From assembly GCF_030272615.1 (NCBI RefSeq), contig NC_081413.1:163465080-163525079 (forward strand): DNA of 60,000 nt, written 5' to 3'. Below are positions 11,829 through 22,619 of the stretch, piece by piece (the stretch's first letter is position 1; every line of letters starts with the position of its first letter). Source of the stretch: Cryptomeria japonica (taxonomy: Eukaryota > Streptophyta > Pinopsida > Cupressales > Cupressaceae). Under the pieces are notes generated by a model. It did no database searches, was not told the DNA's origin, and saw only the letters and a program-made list of their open reading frames with translations. Both the position numbers and the translations under genes were made by a program.

Positions 11829-13027
11829 AAAGGTTTGTTTTTTATTCATGAGGCTAAAGGGCCTAGTTATTTCAAGCTTGCCTATATTGATCATACCTTT
11901 CTTCCCCTGTCTTATAATGGAAAGGATGTTAAGCTTTAAAAGTTGTAAGCAGAAGTCCCCTGTGTGTTTTGTAGGTTAGTTTTGTTTTCTTTTTGGTTGT
12001 GTTGGTTTTGATGTGTTCGTTTTGTTGGTCTCAGTCTTATTTTCCGTCTTTTGTGCGAAACCAGAGATTCAGAATTCCTCCCTAGTCCTTTACAGTCCTG
12101 GTCCCCAGTCAAAGCCGATGTTACCATCCTCATTTTCCTTAGGCATTTTTGTTCTCACATTATTTAAAATAAGGAGTGTTTATTTAGTCTGGGCTTATGT
12201 AATTCTCAGTTTTTGTCTTGTTAATTTTTTTCTTGAACTGAACCTCTTAGTTGAACTCATCTAACTTCAAGGTTCAAGTTCAAGTGGAGTATGTTGTGTC
12301 GTAGCTTTGTTCTTTAAAGAGTTAAAGGTCTTTGTAAATATTGCCATTGAACTTGAACTATTGAACCTTTTCAAGAAGTTCAAGGTTCAAGTTCAAAGTT
12401 GAGAAAGACGAGTCTTGTTCGAGTCTTGTCCCTGTAACACGTAAGCCACGACATTTTGGTGTCTTTGTCTTGGTTTGTCCTTTTTATGTTATTTTGAAAT
12501 TGAACTTTTCAACTACTTTTCAGAGTGTTCAAAGTTCAAAGTTCAAGGATTGTTACCTTTGGACATAAAACTAGCGGACAAAAGTGGCAGAGCATTAGCA
12601 TGGACGGAACATTTTGGATTTAAAAGGTGAACCTCGAGGGAATGAGTCGCAATGAAGAGCGGTACTTGAGAATAATTATTTAAGGGAAAGATATGGAGGG
12701 AAAAGACTTGTAATTAATGAATTGTCAGAATTAAGTATTTTCGGAGTAATTAGGCACGGATAAGCATGCAGTTACAATCATATAAAATCGTGTGACTGAT
12801 TTTTAAGCCTGTTCTCAAGATGTGCTTTATTTTTAAAAACAAAATACTTGCCTTCTTCATTTGCCTAATTTGGTAAGTAAGGGATTTGCACAAGCGATAT
12901 TTTATGTTCTTGTCTATTTGGATTTTGAGTTTTGCATGAAAGGTGAGTTCAAAATCTTCTTCTCGTCCCTGTGATTTCTTAAATTGGAAGCTTTGCTTGC
13001 TATTTCAGTTGGTTCAGTTCGTGTCCC

Positions 13028-14365
13028 TTGCTATGTTTTCTGTATATTGGCAAATTCAAAATGAGACCTAAATTGCCCAAGATAGACCAAAAGTCTTGGT
13101 TAGTTTGTACCTTGCCTAAGTCAGGAGACACTTTTCTAGCATCAATGGACCTAGATGAATTTCATGAAAGGGCACTGAATCCCATTGGTTCTCCCTTAAT
13201 GCAGAGGATTCTAGATAGTGGCTTTGAAGCGGCAATGTTCCCTCCAGTAGTGTCATGTTGTCCCGAGCTGGTTCTAGAATGCTCGAATAGATATGACCCT
13301 GTTCAGAGATGTGTAAGAGGCGCAGATGGTGATGTTCTGCTTAGGGTTAGTCGGGAGGTTGTTATTGTCGTTATGAAAACACCTAAGAAGAAGCAATATG
13401 AGGATTGGACTGTGTGTAAATCACAAGGACTTTTCTCAGAAAAGAAATCATTCTACAGGAATGTCATTGCCAGAAACTGGTTGTTAAACTTTCAAAGAGG
13501 AGGTTCTCGACTGCCAAGTCAATTGACCTGGGAACATCTAATCAAAGAAGTCAGGGACATAGTCATTCTATCACATAGAGTGAGGGGGAACCAAATTGCC
13601 TTTTATTGGGAAGATTGGATGTACTTCTTTATACAGGTCATTTTTTATGAGAAAAGATATATTGATTCGGCACAATTGATTGCAGATAGGCTACATGAAG
13701 GTTTGAGTTGCTTCGGTAACAAAAATTTCTATATGTCATGATATCTTCTGTGTTGCTTGGCATGTATTAGGTCGTGGTCTAGTTTGTATCATGAAGCCTG
13801 GGTGGATAACATGAAAATATTTGAATATCACCAACATCTACAACAACAAAGGTCTTGTAAAAATTATCGGAAATTGCATGACATATTCCAAGGCAGAATG
13901 GTGTACGAATTGAAGGGAAACATTCATAAAAGGTTGTCAGATGAAGCTATGTAATTGATTGGTACTTATGGCAGCTACTTCATACAGTTTCCCAAGTTTA
14001 CTTACCTAAGGGTAGGGGGTTTTGAAGGAGAACCGTACAAGCTGCCTAGATATGCATTTGACAGGCAAATTTTAATATAGATATGCAGGCAGCTAGCCTA
14101 TATTGATACAAAGTACAGAGCTAGACATCAATCAAGTGTCTCATTTCCAATTGAATTAACTTATTTTATTTGTAGTAGTGTCTCTGATGCCTTGAATTTG
14201 TAATTAGAATTTAAGAAAATAAATTTTCAATTATATGGTCCACAAGCAAATTTTGATGCCAAGGGATTTGTCGTCGCCCATCTGACACTAAGAAATGATT
14301 TTATCCATATGCCAAATATACATGATTTTTGGGCTAATTGTTGCGATGACTTTGAAGTTAGGAAG
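13028..14365 (+). pseudogene. Extra ORF downstream of integrase, N-terminal half
   Basis: One frame is open from 13028, with the likely start ATG at 13061 (MRPKLPKIDQKSW). It is broken by TGA 13739, TAA 13952, TAG 14077 and TAA 14200, but readable to about 14365, where an LTR-like sequence takes over. About 430 residues can be read. It is rich in aromatic residues, with blocks such as HRVRGNQIAFYWEDWMYFF, and has no motif I can name; it is not an obvious envelope protein and I see no signal peptide or membrane span. Extra ORFs between integrase and the 3' LTR are known in Tat-lineage elements. It may be the front half of the ORF whose tail is at 4018-5265. Confidence 0.55.
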
Positions 14366-15962
14366 ATGGTGCAGGAGCACCCTTCAAAGGGCTCCCACCA
14401 TTTGCTTTTGATTGTGTTCTTGCTTCTTTAAGAAGCCATTGTATATAAAATAAGAGCCATGTGCTCATTGGTTCTAGTTAGGGTCCTAGTGGAGGTCCTA
14501 GGGTCATAAGTCAAAGTTGAGTTTTTCTTGAAAATAGAGGGCATGTGTGCCTTTGTGGTGTTTAGGGTCCTTCTTAGCATGGAGGTGTCCTTAGGATAGC
14601 CCAATGTGGGCCTAGGAGTCAAGAAAAGCAACATTGAGAAAGTTGCTCAAAAGTTGCAAAAGTTGCATGACAACTTTTCAAAGTTGTCAAGCAACTTTTC
14701 CACCTAGTGGTCAAAATCTTTAGTGTAGCATGGACAACCCTAATATGGGCACAGAGACCGAGGAAAGGGTAGTATATGTAGTTGCAAACCCTAAGATAAT
14801 GGGTTGGATGTCAGTTGTTGTACGGCCCAAGCAAAGTGACTTGACTGTGACTGCAATTTTTAGTTACCAGTCGGCACAAATGGAGTAAGACAAGATCATT
14901 AATGGATTGATTCTCGAGCAAAACTGTGTTGTGTGTCTTGTATGGTGTATTTACTTCCACTGTGAGCATTTAGAATAGGTTCTGTTTTGCAGGTTGTGTG
15001 TGTTTGTAAATATTTGTAAACTTGCTTCTCACTATCCAGTTTTGGACTGGTTTGTGTTAATGGGTTCATAACTCCATTCCCCATTGTGGAATCACCATGA
15101 AACCATGGGGAATGAGAGTGCAGACCCTGTACAATACTTCAAAGCAAGCAGGGCCCTTGAAGATGCAGGGAGGCCTTCTAAAGACCCACTCCTAGGTGAG
15201 ACTGGACAGTGCCTAGCTAGGAAGGGTTAAGTTGCAGAGGTCTTGGAGAGCAAGGAAGGATAGAGGAGGAGGCACCCTTTGGAGGAGTTGTAGAGGGGTG
15301 AGTGGAGTACCATTGGTGAGAAGGAGGAGCTTCCACTAATCCAGACAAGGTGGCAAGAACATCAAACCTACACTCTGACCCTGCCAGGCCTAAAAACCCT
15401 CTTTAAAACCCTTAAAAACTTTAAAATCCACCTAGGGCAGTGTACGGACACTTGGAGGCCCAAAACCAGAAAAATCCTTGAGCCCTTGCCAAATGAATAG
15501 CAGGTCTTTTGGGAAGTTTCACAAGCATGTGCATCGTTTGCAAGAGGGAGCCCTAAAAGTCCGGATAGGAGGCCTAATTGGTCACAATCCTTGTAGCCCT
15601 ATTTTGTAGGTAAAAGACAAAATAGTGAAATCGGTAAGGAGTTAGAAGTTGAAAACCTCTTGGGGGCACATGAATGCATGGATAACCATGTCCAAGACCT
15701 ATCCTATCCTTGCTAGGACCTAAGAAGGTGTGGAACAAGCCAAACCCTTATTAGCCTAAGCAAGGGTTCTTTGAGTCTCATGAGTAGGTGAGACCTTAGG
15801 AGAGAAAACTCAATTGTTCGTGGGTGGATTGGGCAAGGTCAGGGGATTCCACAAGTAGAGGAAGTCCTAGAGACCCTAGGGTGTGGTTAGAACACTTGGT
15901 GATCCAAGGAAAGGATCCAAGAGCATAGACTAGGCTAGTCTATCCCAAACCCCATCCCATCA
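14366..15962 (+). repeat. Long 5' LTR of the chromovirus-like element (left boundary approximate)
   Basis: The right end CATCCCATCA at 15953-15962 is followed after 3 bases by an initiator-Met PBS. A TATA box TATATAAA lies at 14442-14449. Inside are a hairpin of CAAAAGTTGCATGACAACTTTT type (about 14655-14700) and no supported ORF. The left end is placed where the upstream extra ORF stops being readable (TGGTGCAGGAGC at about 14366); a length near 1.6 kb is plausible but not proven. Confidence 0.5.
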
Positions 15963-15965
15963 GAT

Positions 15966-15977
15966 TGGTATCAGAGC
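15966..15977 (+). other. Primer-binding site, initiator-Met tRNA
   Basis: TGGTATCAGAGC is the standard plant initiator-tRNA-Met primer-binding sequence, 3 bases after the LTR end and 25 bases before the gag ORF. Confidence 0.85.
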
Positions 15978-16002
15978 AAGTTAAAGATTTGGTGGACCGT
16001 GT

Positions 16003-19000
16003 ATGTCTGTGTACTCTGGTGAATCAGTAGGGGAAAGCACAATGGTCACTAATGCAGAGCTGGCTAGGGAGGTAGAAGAGCAAAAGGAGAAGAATAGACT
16101 CCTTGAAGAAGCTATGAGTGAGATAAGGGACAAACTGCAAGAAGTGGTGGATCAGAGGACACAAGGACCTTGGGGGGAAGACACCAAGGATAAAGGCAAG
16201 AAAACTATAGACATAGATGACATTATACCTGAACCAGATCCCTTGTTCAATGAACAACCTTTTGTAAAGGCTATTAAGGCTTTGAACACCAAAGCTTTTG
16301 AAGGATTGCCACATTTCAGTGGGAGGATGAACATTGATACTGTCATGGAATGGATTGAGGGTATGGAGAACCACTTTGAGAGTGAGGGAGTGACAGAAGC
16401 TCAAAAGGTTAAGGTTGCCAAATCAAGACTAAGGGGAGCAGCCTTGACATGGTGGAAGTATCTGCAAGAAGAGAGAGTTAGCATGGGGAAGCTACCTATT
16501 GCCAATTGGAAGGCCATGGTGAGTAAGATCAAGGAGAACTACTTACCAGAGGATTATGAAGTCCAACTTCATAAGAAGAGACAGGGATTGAAGCAAAAAA
16601 ACCTTGATGTGACCTCCTACACTGAAGAATTTCAAAAGCTTTGTCTTAGATCCAAAGTCCAAGAAGATGAATCCATCAAGGTGGCTAGGTATCTAAGCGG
16701 CCTAAAGTGGAACATTCAAGAGGAAATAAGCTTAGGGACTCCTACCATTGTCCAAAAATGTCATCAGCTTGCTGCCAAGGTGGAAGAGAGGAACAAAAGG
16801 AAAGGAGACTCTCATAACAGGGGTAGAGGCAGAGGTAGAGAACAAATGAATCACCGAGGTGGTTACCAAAGCAAGGCAAATGAGCAAAGGAACCAAGGGG
16901 AAGCCAAGTTGACTGAGCATAGCAGTGAAGCCAATCTCAGAGGGGGCCATTCTAGAGGAAGAGGTGCATAAGGTGGTCCAAGTAGGGGTAGAGGTACCGG
17001 TAGGGGTAACTCCTACTTTGCAACTATGAAATGTTACAATTGTGGTCAATTGGGACACTCGGCCTATAGATGCCCTGACAAGCCTACATCATCAAACAAT
17101 GGAAAGAGGGTTGCTTATGCACATGAAGACTCTTCAAGCAGCAAGACACCTGAGGTGGACCATATTGAATCAGAGATTGGAGAAAATCTGATGTTCAATA
17201 GGGTCTTGATAAGACAGCCAGTTAAGAATGAACCTAAGCATAGGAGAGCATTGTTTAGGGTGAGATGCAAGATCCTTGGTAAAGTTTGCAAGGTGATAGT
17301 TGATTCAGGGTCAACTGATAACATAATATCAGAGGAGGCAACCAAGAAGTTGAAACTCACAAGGATACCCCACACTAACCCTTACAAGGTGACATGGTTG
17401 AATCAAGAGCAGAGTGTGCTAGTCAATGAATAGACTTGGGTAGAGTTTTCTATTGGAGGATACAAGGATAAGATCCTTTGTGATGTGTTACCCATGGATG
17501 CCTGTCACCTATTACTAGGTAGACCCTGGCAATTTGATAGGAAGGTGATCTATGATGGAGAGGAGAACTCCATTTCCTTCAAGAAGGATAGCAAGACCTT
17601 TAAGATTCAGTCTTTGACAGAGAATGAAGAGGGAACCTCAAGAACACCTAGCGTCTTATTGGCTACTGGTAAAGAGTTCTTACACTTGCTACATGAGGAG
17701 GAAACAATGAGGTGTGCCATCTTTGTGAAGCCAAATGAGGAGGAAGACAAGTTGCAAGCAGAGGTACCCAAGGAGGTGAAGCAAATATTGCAAGAGTATA
17801 AGGACATAGTGAGTGATGGAGCACCTACAACCCTCCCACCAAGAAGGTCTATAAGCCATCAACTAGACTTTGTTCCCGATGCATCCCTACCTAACAAAGC
17901 TGCATATAAGCTCACACCTGACCAAAACAAGGAGGTGGCAAGGCAAGTGCAGGAGTTATTGGAACAAGGACTGATCAAGAAGAGCATCAGCCCATGTGCA
18001 GTCCCGGTAGTGCTAGCATCAAAGAAGGGAGGCAAGTGGAGACTTTGCACTGATTCAAGGGCAATCTACAGGATCACCATAAGGTATAGGTTTCCTATTC
18101 CTAGAATAGAGGATTTGATGGACTGTCTAGGGGGTGCTATGTATTTTACCAAATTGGACCTTAAAAGTGGTTATCACCGAATTAGAATTAAGGAGGGTTA
18201 TGAGTGGAAGACTGCTTTCAAGACCACAGAAGGGTTGTATGAATGGCTTGTGATGCCATTTGGACTCACCAATGCCCCAAGCACCTTCATGAGGTTGATG
18301 AATGAGGTGTTAAAAGAATTCACAAGCAAGTTTGTGGTGGTGTACCTAGATGACATTCTCATCTATAGCAGAACCAAAGAGGAGCACCTTGAGCATTTGA
18401 GGTTAGTCTTAGAGAGGTTGCATGAAGAAAAGTTATCAATCAATCTAGAGAAGTGTGACTTCTTGAAGCAAGAGCTGGTCTACTTAGGATTTGTGATGTC
18501 TAAGGGAACCTTGAAGATGGATCCAAGCAAAGTGGAGGCAATCTTGAATTGGCCTGCCCCTAGAACAGGGACTGAAGTTGGGAGTTTCCATGGTTTAGCT
18601 CAATTCTATAGAAAGTTTGTGAGGAACTTCAGTGGCATATGTGCACCAGTCCTTGACACCATAAAAAGAGGCCTTAAAACTAAGTTCAAATGGACTGAGC
18701 AGGCTGATAAAGCATTCCAATTATTGAAGCAAGAAGTAGCCACAAAACCTATCCTACTCCTACCTACTTTTGACAAGCTATTCACATTGGAGTGTGATGT
18801 AAGTGGAATTGCAGTAGGGGGTGTATTGAGTCAAGAGGAAAGACCTATGGAATTTTTCAGTGAGAAGCTCAATGAAGAAAAGAAGAAGTACTCAGCCTAT
18901 GACCTAGAGTTGTATGCATTAGTTCAGTCTCTCAAAAAGTGTAGACATTACCTACTCCCTAAGGAATTTGTGGTGTTCACAGACAACCAGGCTTTGAGTT

Positions 19001-19125
19001 ACATTAACACTCAAGAGAAGCTTAGCAATAGACATTTGAAATGGATGGAATACCTCCAATCCTTCACCTTCACCATCAAGCATAAAAAGGGGCAACTCAA
19101 CAAGGTGGCAGATGGTGGAATTTGA
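16003..19125 (+). pseudogene. Chromovirus-like gag-pol ORF (gag, protease, RT, RNase H), integrase missing
   Basis: A single frame is broken by TAA at 16969 and TAG at 17431. The gag N-terminus is a predicted coiled coil (residues about 18-50). The capsid core holds GRMNIDTVMEWIEGMENHF and AALTWWKYL; an Arg/Gly-rich region leads to the zinc knuckle CYNCGQLGHSAYRC (17032-17073). The protease has VIVDSGSTDNII (about 17299). RT has KLTPDQNKEV, KGGKWRLCTDSRAI, YFTKLDLKSGYH, MPFGLTNAPSTFMRLM and VVVYLDDILIYS (about 18334-18369). RNase H has LECDVSGIAVGGVLS and KKYSAYDLELYALV with FTDNQAL. The ORF ends abruptly at NKVADGGI, where VADALSR is usual, so integrase and chromodomain are lost. The RT motifs resemble plant chromoviruses; the exact lineage is not certain. 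Confidence 0.85.
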
Positions 19126-20046
19126 TAGACATAAGAATCATCCTTGACAGTGGAGACTTTCAAAAATATACAAACCTGATACAAATGGCATATTGGATTG
19201 AGGCCCAAACATGGAGGAAACAAGAAAAGGACAAAAATATTGAACCATTAGAAAGCTTGCAGGAACAAATGAAAAAATTAATTCTACAACAAGAGACCAG
19301 GTAATCTAAACCACAAAGAATATGGTTCATGTAGTACAAAAGAGAGGGGCATATCTAGAATGACTATCATAAAGAAAGGGCAAAAAAGTCACTTGTGGCC
19401 GCCAGCTTAGTTAAGCAAAATACAATGTATTGCGCATATTGTCAATATTGGGACCTACACCTCACTAAAGATTGTCTAAAACATAGACCTCCAATATGAG
19501 GTAGAGGAATTGAATGTTGTTCAAACCAGAGTTGTAGTCAGGAAGACAAGGACGATGTTGGCTATTAGATACCTGCATGGTAGGATAACCGAAACGTATA
19601 TGCAAGACAAAGCAATCAAGGTTATCAAGATGACGAAGAAGAGGCCAAGGTAACAGAAGAAGAAACAATGTCACATGTTTCAATTGTGGGAAGATAGGAC
19701 ATTACACTGCAGAATGTCGGGGTCAGAAAAGGCTTAATTGCACTTTTTGTGAAGGCCAAGACCACATGATGTTCAACTCCAAAAAATCCAAGAAATTCTA
19801 TAAGAATGTAGAGAAACCTTCCCAAAGTGATGAACTGCGAGATAGTGGTCAAGTGTTGGAATGGATGATGCAAAAACTAAATTGGGTGGCCCTTAGCCAA
19901 ACAACCTCTTATCCATGTTCAATGGGTAGCCAATCCTAAAGAAAAGCGTAGTATTCTCAAGCATCTAGAAGGCTATGGCATCAATCATTATATGCGAGAT
20001 TTAGAAAGAGAGAAAGAGGAGTTTTCTCTAAGGGGGGAGATCAACT
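19122..20046 (+). pseudogene. Retroelement gag remnant with several zinc knuckles
   Basis: This begins exactly where the chromovirus ORF ends. Readable pieces in two frames are: a basic helical N-part to 19304; a CAYC...H...C cluster at about 19432-19476; an Arg/Gly-rich basic stretch; then CFNCGKIGHYTAEC (19676-19717), a good CCHC knuckle; then CTFCEGQDHMMFN, a second knuckle with its last Cys changed to Asn; and a tail ending RGEIN at 20046. Three successive knuckles are unusual for Ty3/gypsy gag, which usually has one or two. No pol follows. It could be a gag from a different element joined by deletion. Confidence 0.5.
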
Positions 20047-20169
20047 AATAGCGTCATTAGTTACTTGATTTGGTCATCAAAGAAGTTGTCAACAACACAA
20101 CCTCAAACCAAAGTCTCAAGAAGAGTTCATTCTAACCATGGGACAAACAACTCAAATAGTGGTGGTTTG

Positions 20170-20640
20170 GTCTCTCTATCCCCCATGGGTTAATTCCTCA
20201 ACCAATCTAAGATAGTGTGAAGTGGAGAAAAGTAAATTTTGATGGGGTTTCCAGAGGAAATTCGAGGCCCTCAAGAGTTGGGTGCATTCTAAGAGATCAA
20301 CAAGGCTACACCTTAGCAATGGAGGCTCGGAAGCTAACAGAAGGGACAAACAACGAAGCTAAGCTACAAGCGGCTTGGTCGGGGTCAATCTACGCACACA
20401 TTTGGTCTTTAAGCGACTGCACCTAGAGGGAGATTCGCTAAGCACTATCGTTGTCACTCAACATTGAGACATTTCCAATTAGAAACTTAAGAAGCTCCTC
20501 CCACAAACATGCGAAAGCATTGACCATTTGGAAGATTTGAAATTGACATATGCATCTTCTAACAAGACAATACAAAGGCAGACAAGTTGTCCAAGGTGGC
20601 AAATGTAATCCAAGGTGGTGAATGTAATGATTGTCAATCA
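20170..20640 (+). pseudogene. Orphan RNase H (RVT_3-like) remnant
   Basis: WRKVNFDGVSRGNSRPSRVG at 20222-20281 is the first strand of a plant RNase H with its catalytic Asp, followed by TNNEAKLQAA with catalytic Glu, and in another frame LHLEGDSLSTIVV (about 20417-20455) with the third acidic residue. A preceding Trp/Pro-rich stretch is typical of the linker before RNase H in plant LINE ORF2 or in stand-alone RNase H domains. There is a frameshift near 20380. Its parent element is not visible around it. Confidence 0.55.
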
Positions 20641-21560
20641 CGACAAGATAGATTTGGTGGATTTAGATCCACTTCCAGCTACAGTTGTGGGGAGTGATGG
20701 GACTTGGGAGGACAAAGGCATTAATACATAGTCAAGCAAAATTAATGCACAAAGTGATCATGGCAACAAAGGGACTTTATCATGTTGTATTGCCAAAAGA
20801 TTAGCATTGTGAAATATGGAGTCTACCATAAGTCTCAACTCCAAAGAGAGGTAGATGGAGTTCAAATGCAAAGTAACAGACCATCGTTTGAGAGAGATCT
20901 TTAATGTTACGAAGGTGGAGACGTTAGAAGTTGTAAAGGTAATTTTTGGTGTTGAATATTTGTCCTCCACCTACCGTTAGTGAGTAAATAGTGAAATCTC
21001 CTAGTTGTTTATGACATGGTTGCTCTAGGCAAGGGAGGAGAAAGTGGTAGTAAAGTGGTTGATGCAAAAATTGGTAAAGGTAAGGTGGCAGGAGGAGATG
21101 ATGAGATACTTGGACATTGCAGTCGTGAGTTTTGGGCTACACCTAACCAAAGGTGTGCGGCCCCAACTCACTCTACACTAAAATGGACAATGGGTTTCAT
21201 TCTTGATTTGAGGTATGAGATAGAACATGGATGCGTGTAGGATAGAGGTCTCCGGGCACATCACCCTACTGATGGAGATTGCGGGCACTATTGGACCTGT
21301 GGGACAACCCTCGATGCTTGATCTCCCCCAAGTGCTTAGCGAGACTACAGAACCAATGATGATGGAAGACAAAGAGGTGAAACAATAGGAAAAAGTCTAC
21401 TCAAATAAAGAACCATTCTTTTCTTTTTTTTTTAAATCTCTTAAAAATTGCCTCAAGATTTCATTCAAATTAGGCTTGGGAATCCAAAACCTACCTTTTT
21501 CTATGCAAATCACAAGCTAAGATCTATTCAGACTTTCCTCAACTTCACCTTTGATGTTGT
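20641..21560. other. Unassigned region
   Basis: There are short ORFs only, with no recognisable motif or codon continuity. It is probably decayed transposon sequence, because it lies between a transposon remnant and a SINE. Confidence 0.3.
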
Positions 21561-21792
21561 ACAGCCTGAGTTGGCCTAGTTGTGGAGAACTTGTGCTCTT
21601 GCAAGAGAGGTCACAAGTTCAAATCCCACAAGGGGGTAAGGTATGTACGCCTCGTTTGTAGTGCAGTTAGGTACCTCTCGCAATGAGTATGAGGTAGTCC
21701 CATAGGGCTCTAACCCATCTATAGACCCATGCATAGATGGTTGGCATCATGGACTATAAAAGACCCTTTCCTTTCCTTTCCTTTCCTTTTTT
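21561..21792 (+). mobile_element. tRNA-derived SINE
   Basis: The A box TGGCCTAGTTG is at 21572-21582 and the B box GTTCAAATCCC at 21617-21627, 34 bases apart, the spacing of a Pol III internal promoter. The flanking bases do not make a full tRNA cloverleaf. A roughly 140-bp tRNA-unrelated body follows, with a CTTTC repeat and T-run tail at 21765-21792. This is the layout of plant tRNA-derived SINEs. I could not confirm a target duplication. Confidence 0.65.
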
Positions 21793-22194
21793 AACCTAGC
21801 TTTGACAAAACAAAAAGAATGTATCCAAAAACATCTTGAGAGTCTAAAATAAAATGTATGTATCATTATAATTTTAATAGTTAACTATTACTAATTTTCT
21901 ATACATAATGTCTAAATTCCTAATAGATATAAATATTGAAAATGTTCATAAATTTCAAGTCATTGGTTCTTTCAAATCCAAAAGATGCATCACTCTAGGC
22001 TTCATTGGCCACAAATTTTTAAATTGAATTTCAAATTTTTTTATTGAAGTTGACCAAATTTTTTATTTTTTTTATCGGTAACAGGTACTACAATTTCAGC
22101 TGCTCTGCAACGTTCCACTAACTTAAGACAATATGGGGTCTCGCCCCTACAATATAGTTGCTTTTGACTGGAGCTTGGAACCAATGGGGTCTCA

Positions 22195-22400
22195 TGCAGC
22201 ATATCGATCCTTCATATCCATAATACTCCTTATATCTCCCTTCTCCTTATCTCTCCACAATACTCCTTATATCTCCCTTCTTCTTATCTCTCCAGATGCC
22301 TTATATCTCTCGCTCCTTATCTCTCCACACTCCACCTTATCACTCCATATCAACTACTTATCCCTCCACTTGAACACCTTATCACTCCAGCTAGGAGCGG
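22195..22400 (+). repeat. Pyrimidine-rich imperfect tandem repeat
   Basis: Repeated CTCCTTATATCTCCC / CCTTATCTCTCCA blocks run about 200 bp. The 95-residue ORF over it (22133-22420) is Ser/Leu-rich simply because of the repeat, so I do not call it a gene. Confidence 0.6.
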
Positions 22401-22619
22401 GTTCACACAAGTCGTGGTAGGGGCATCCACACAACTGCACCGAGGAAGTAATGCAATGGACGACAACCATCCAACAATCACGGGTCAAGTTAGCTTGGAA
22501 GTCATCACCGAAGTCACCAGCGAACATACAGGGGCATTAACGCCTTTAGCAGGAGAAGCACCAATCGCAAGGAGAGGAGGCAGTATGGCGGTCCAAGCAC
22601 ACACCAAGGCATGAACAGG

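Larger units (their letters stand above)
6129..14365 (+). mobile_element. Tat/Ogre-like Ty3/gypsy retrotransposon, degraded, 3' end missing
   Basis: The domain order read on the plus strand is gag, aspartic protease, RNase H, reverse transcriptase, second RNase H, integrase, roughly 1.2 kb of noncoding DNA, then an extra ORF cut at about 14365 by the next element's LTR. From 6268 to about 9575 every domain is in one frame; one single-base shift near 9575 inside RT puts the rest, to 11828, in one other frame. About fourteen in-frame stops, mostly TAG, break it. The 11829-13027 gap contains repeats of GTTCAAGTTCAA in both orientations (12266-12290, 12350-12400, 12530-12550) and no supported gene. 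Confidence 0.8.

Noticed and set aside
21572-21640. True tRNA gene
   Set aside because: Box A and B are present, but acceptor and anticodon stems do not pair and a SINE body and tail follow.
22133-22420. 95-codon Ser/Leu-rich ORF as a secreted peptide
   Set aside because: The sequence is a pyrimidine tandem repeat that encodes Ser/Leu in any frame; no cleavage site is credible.
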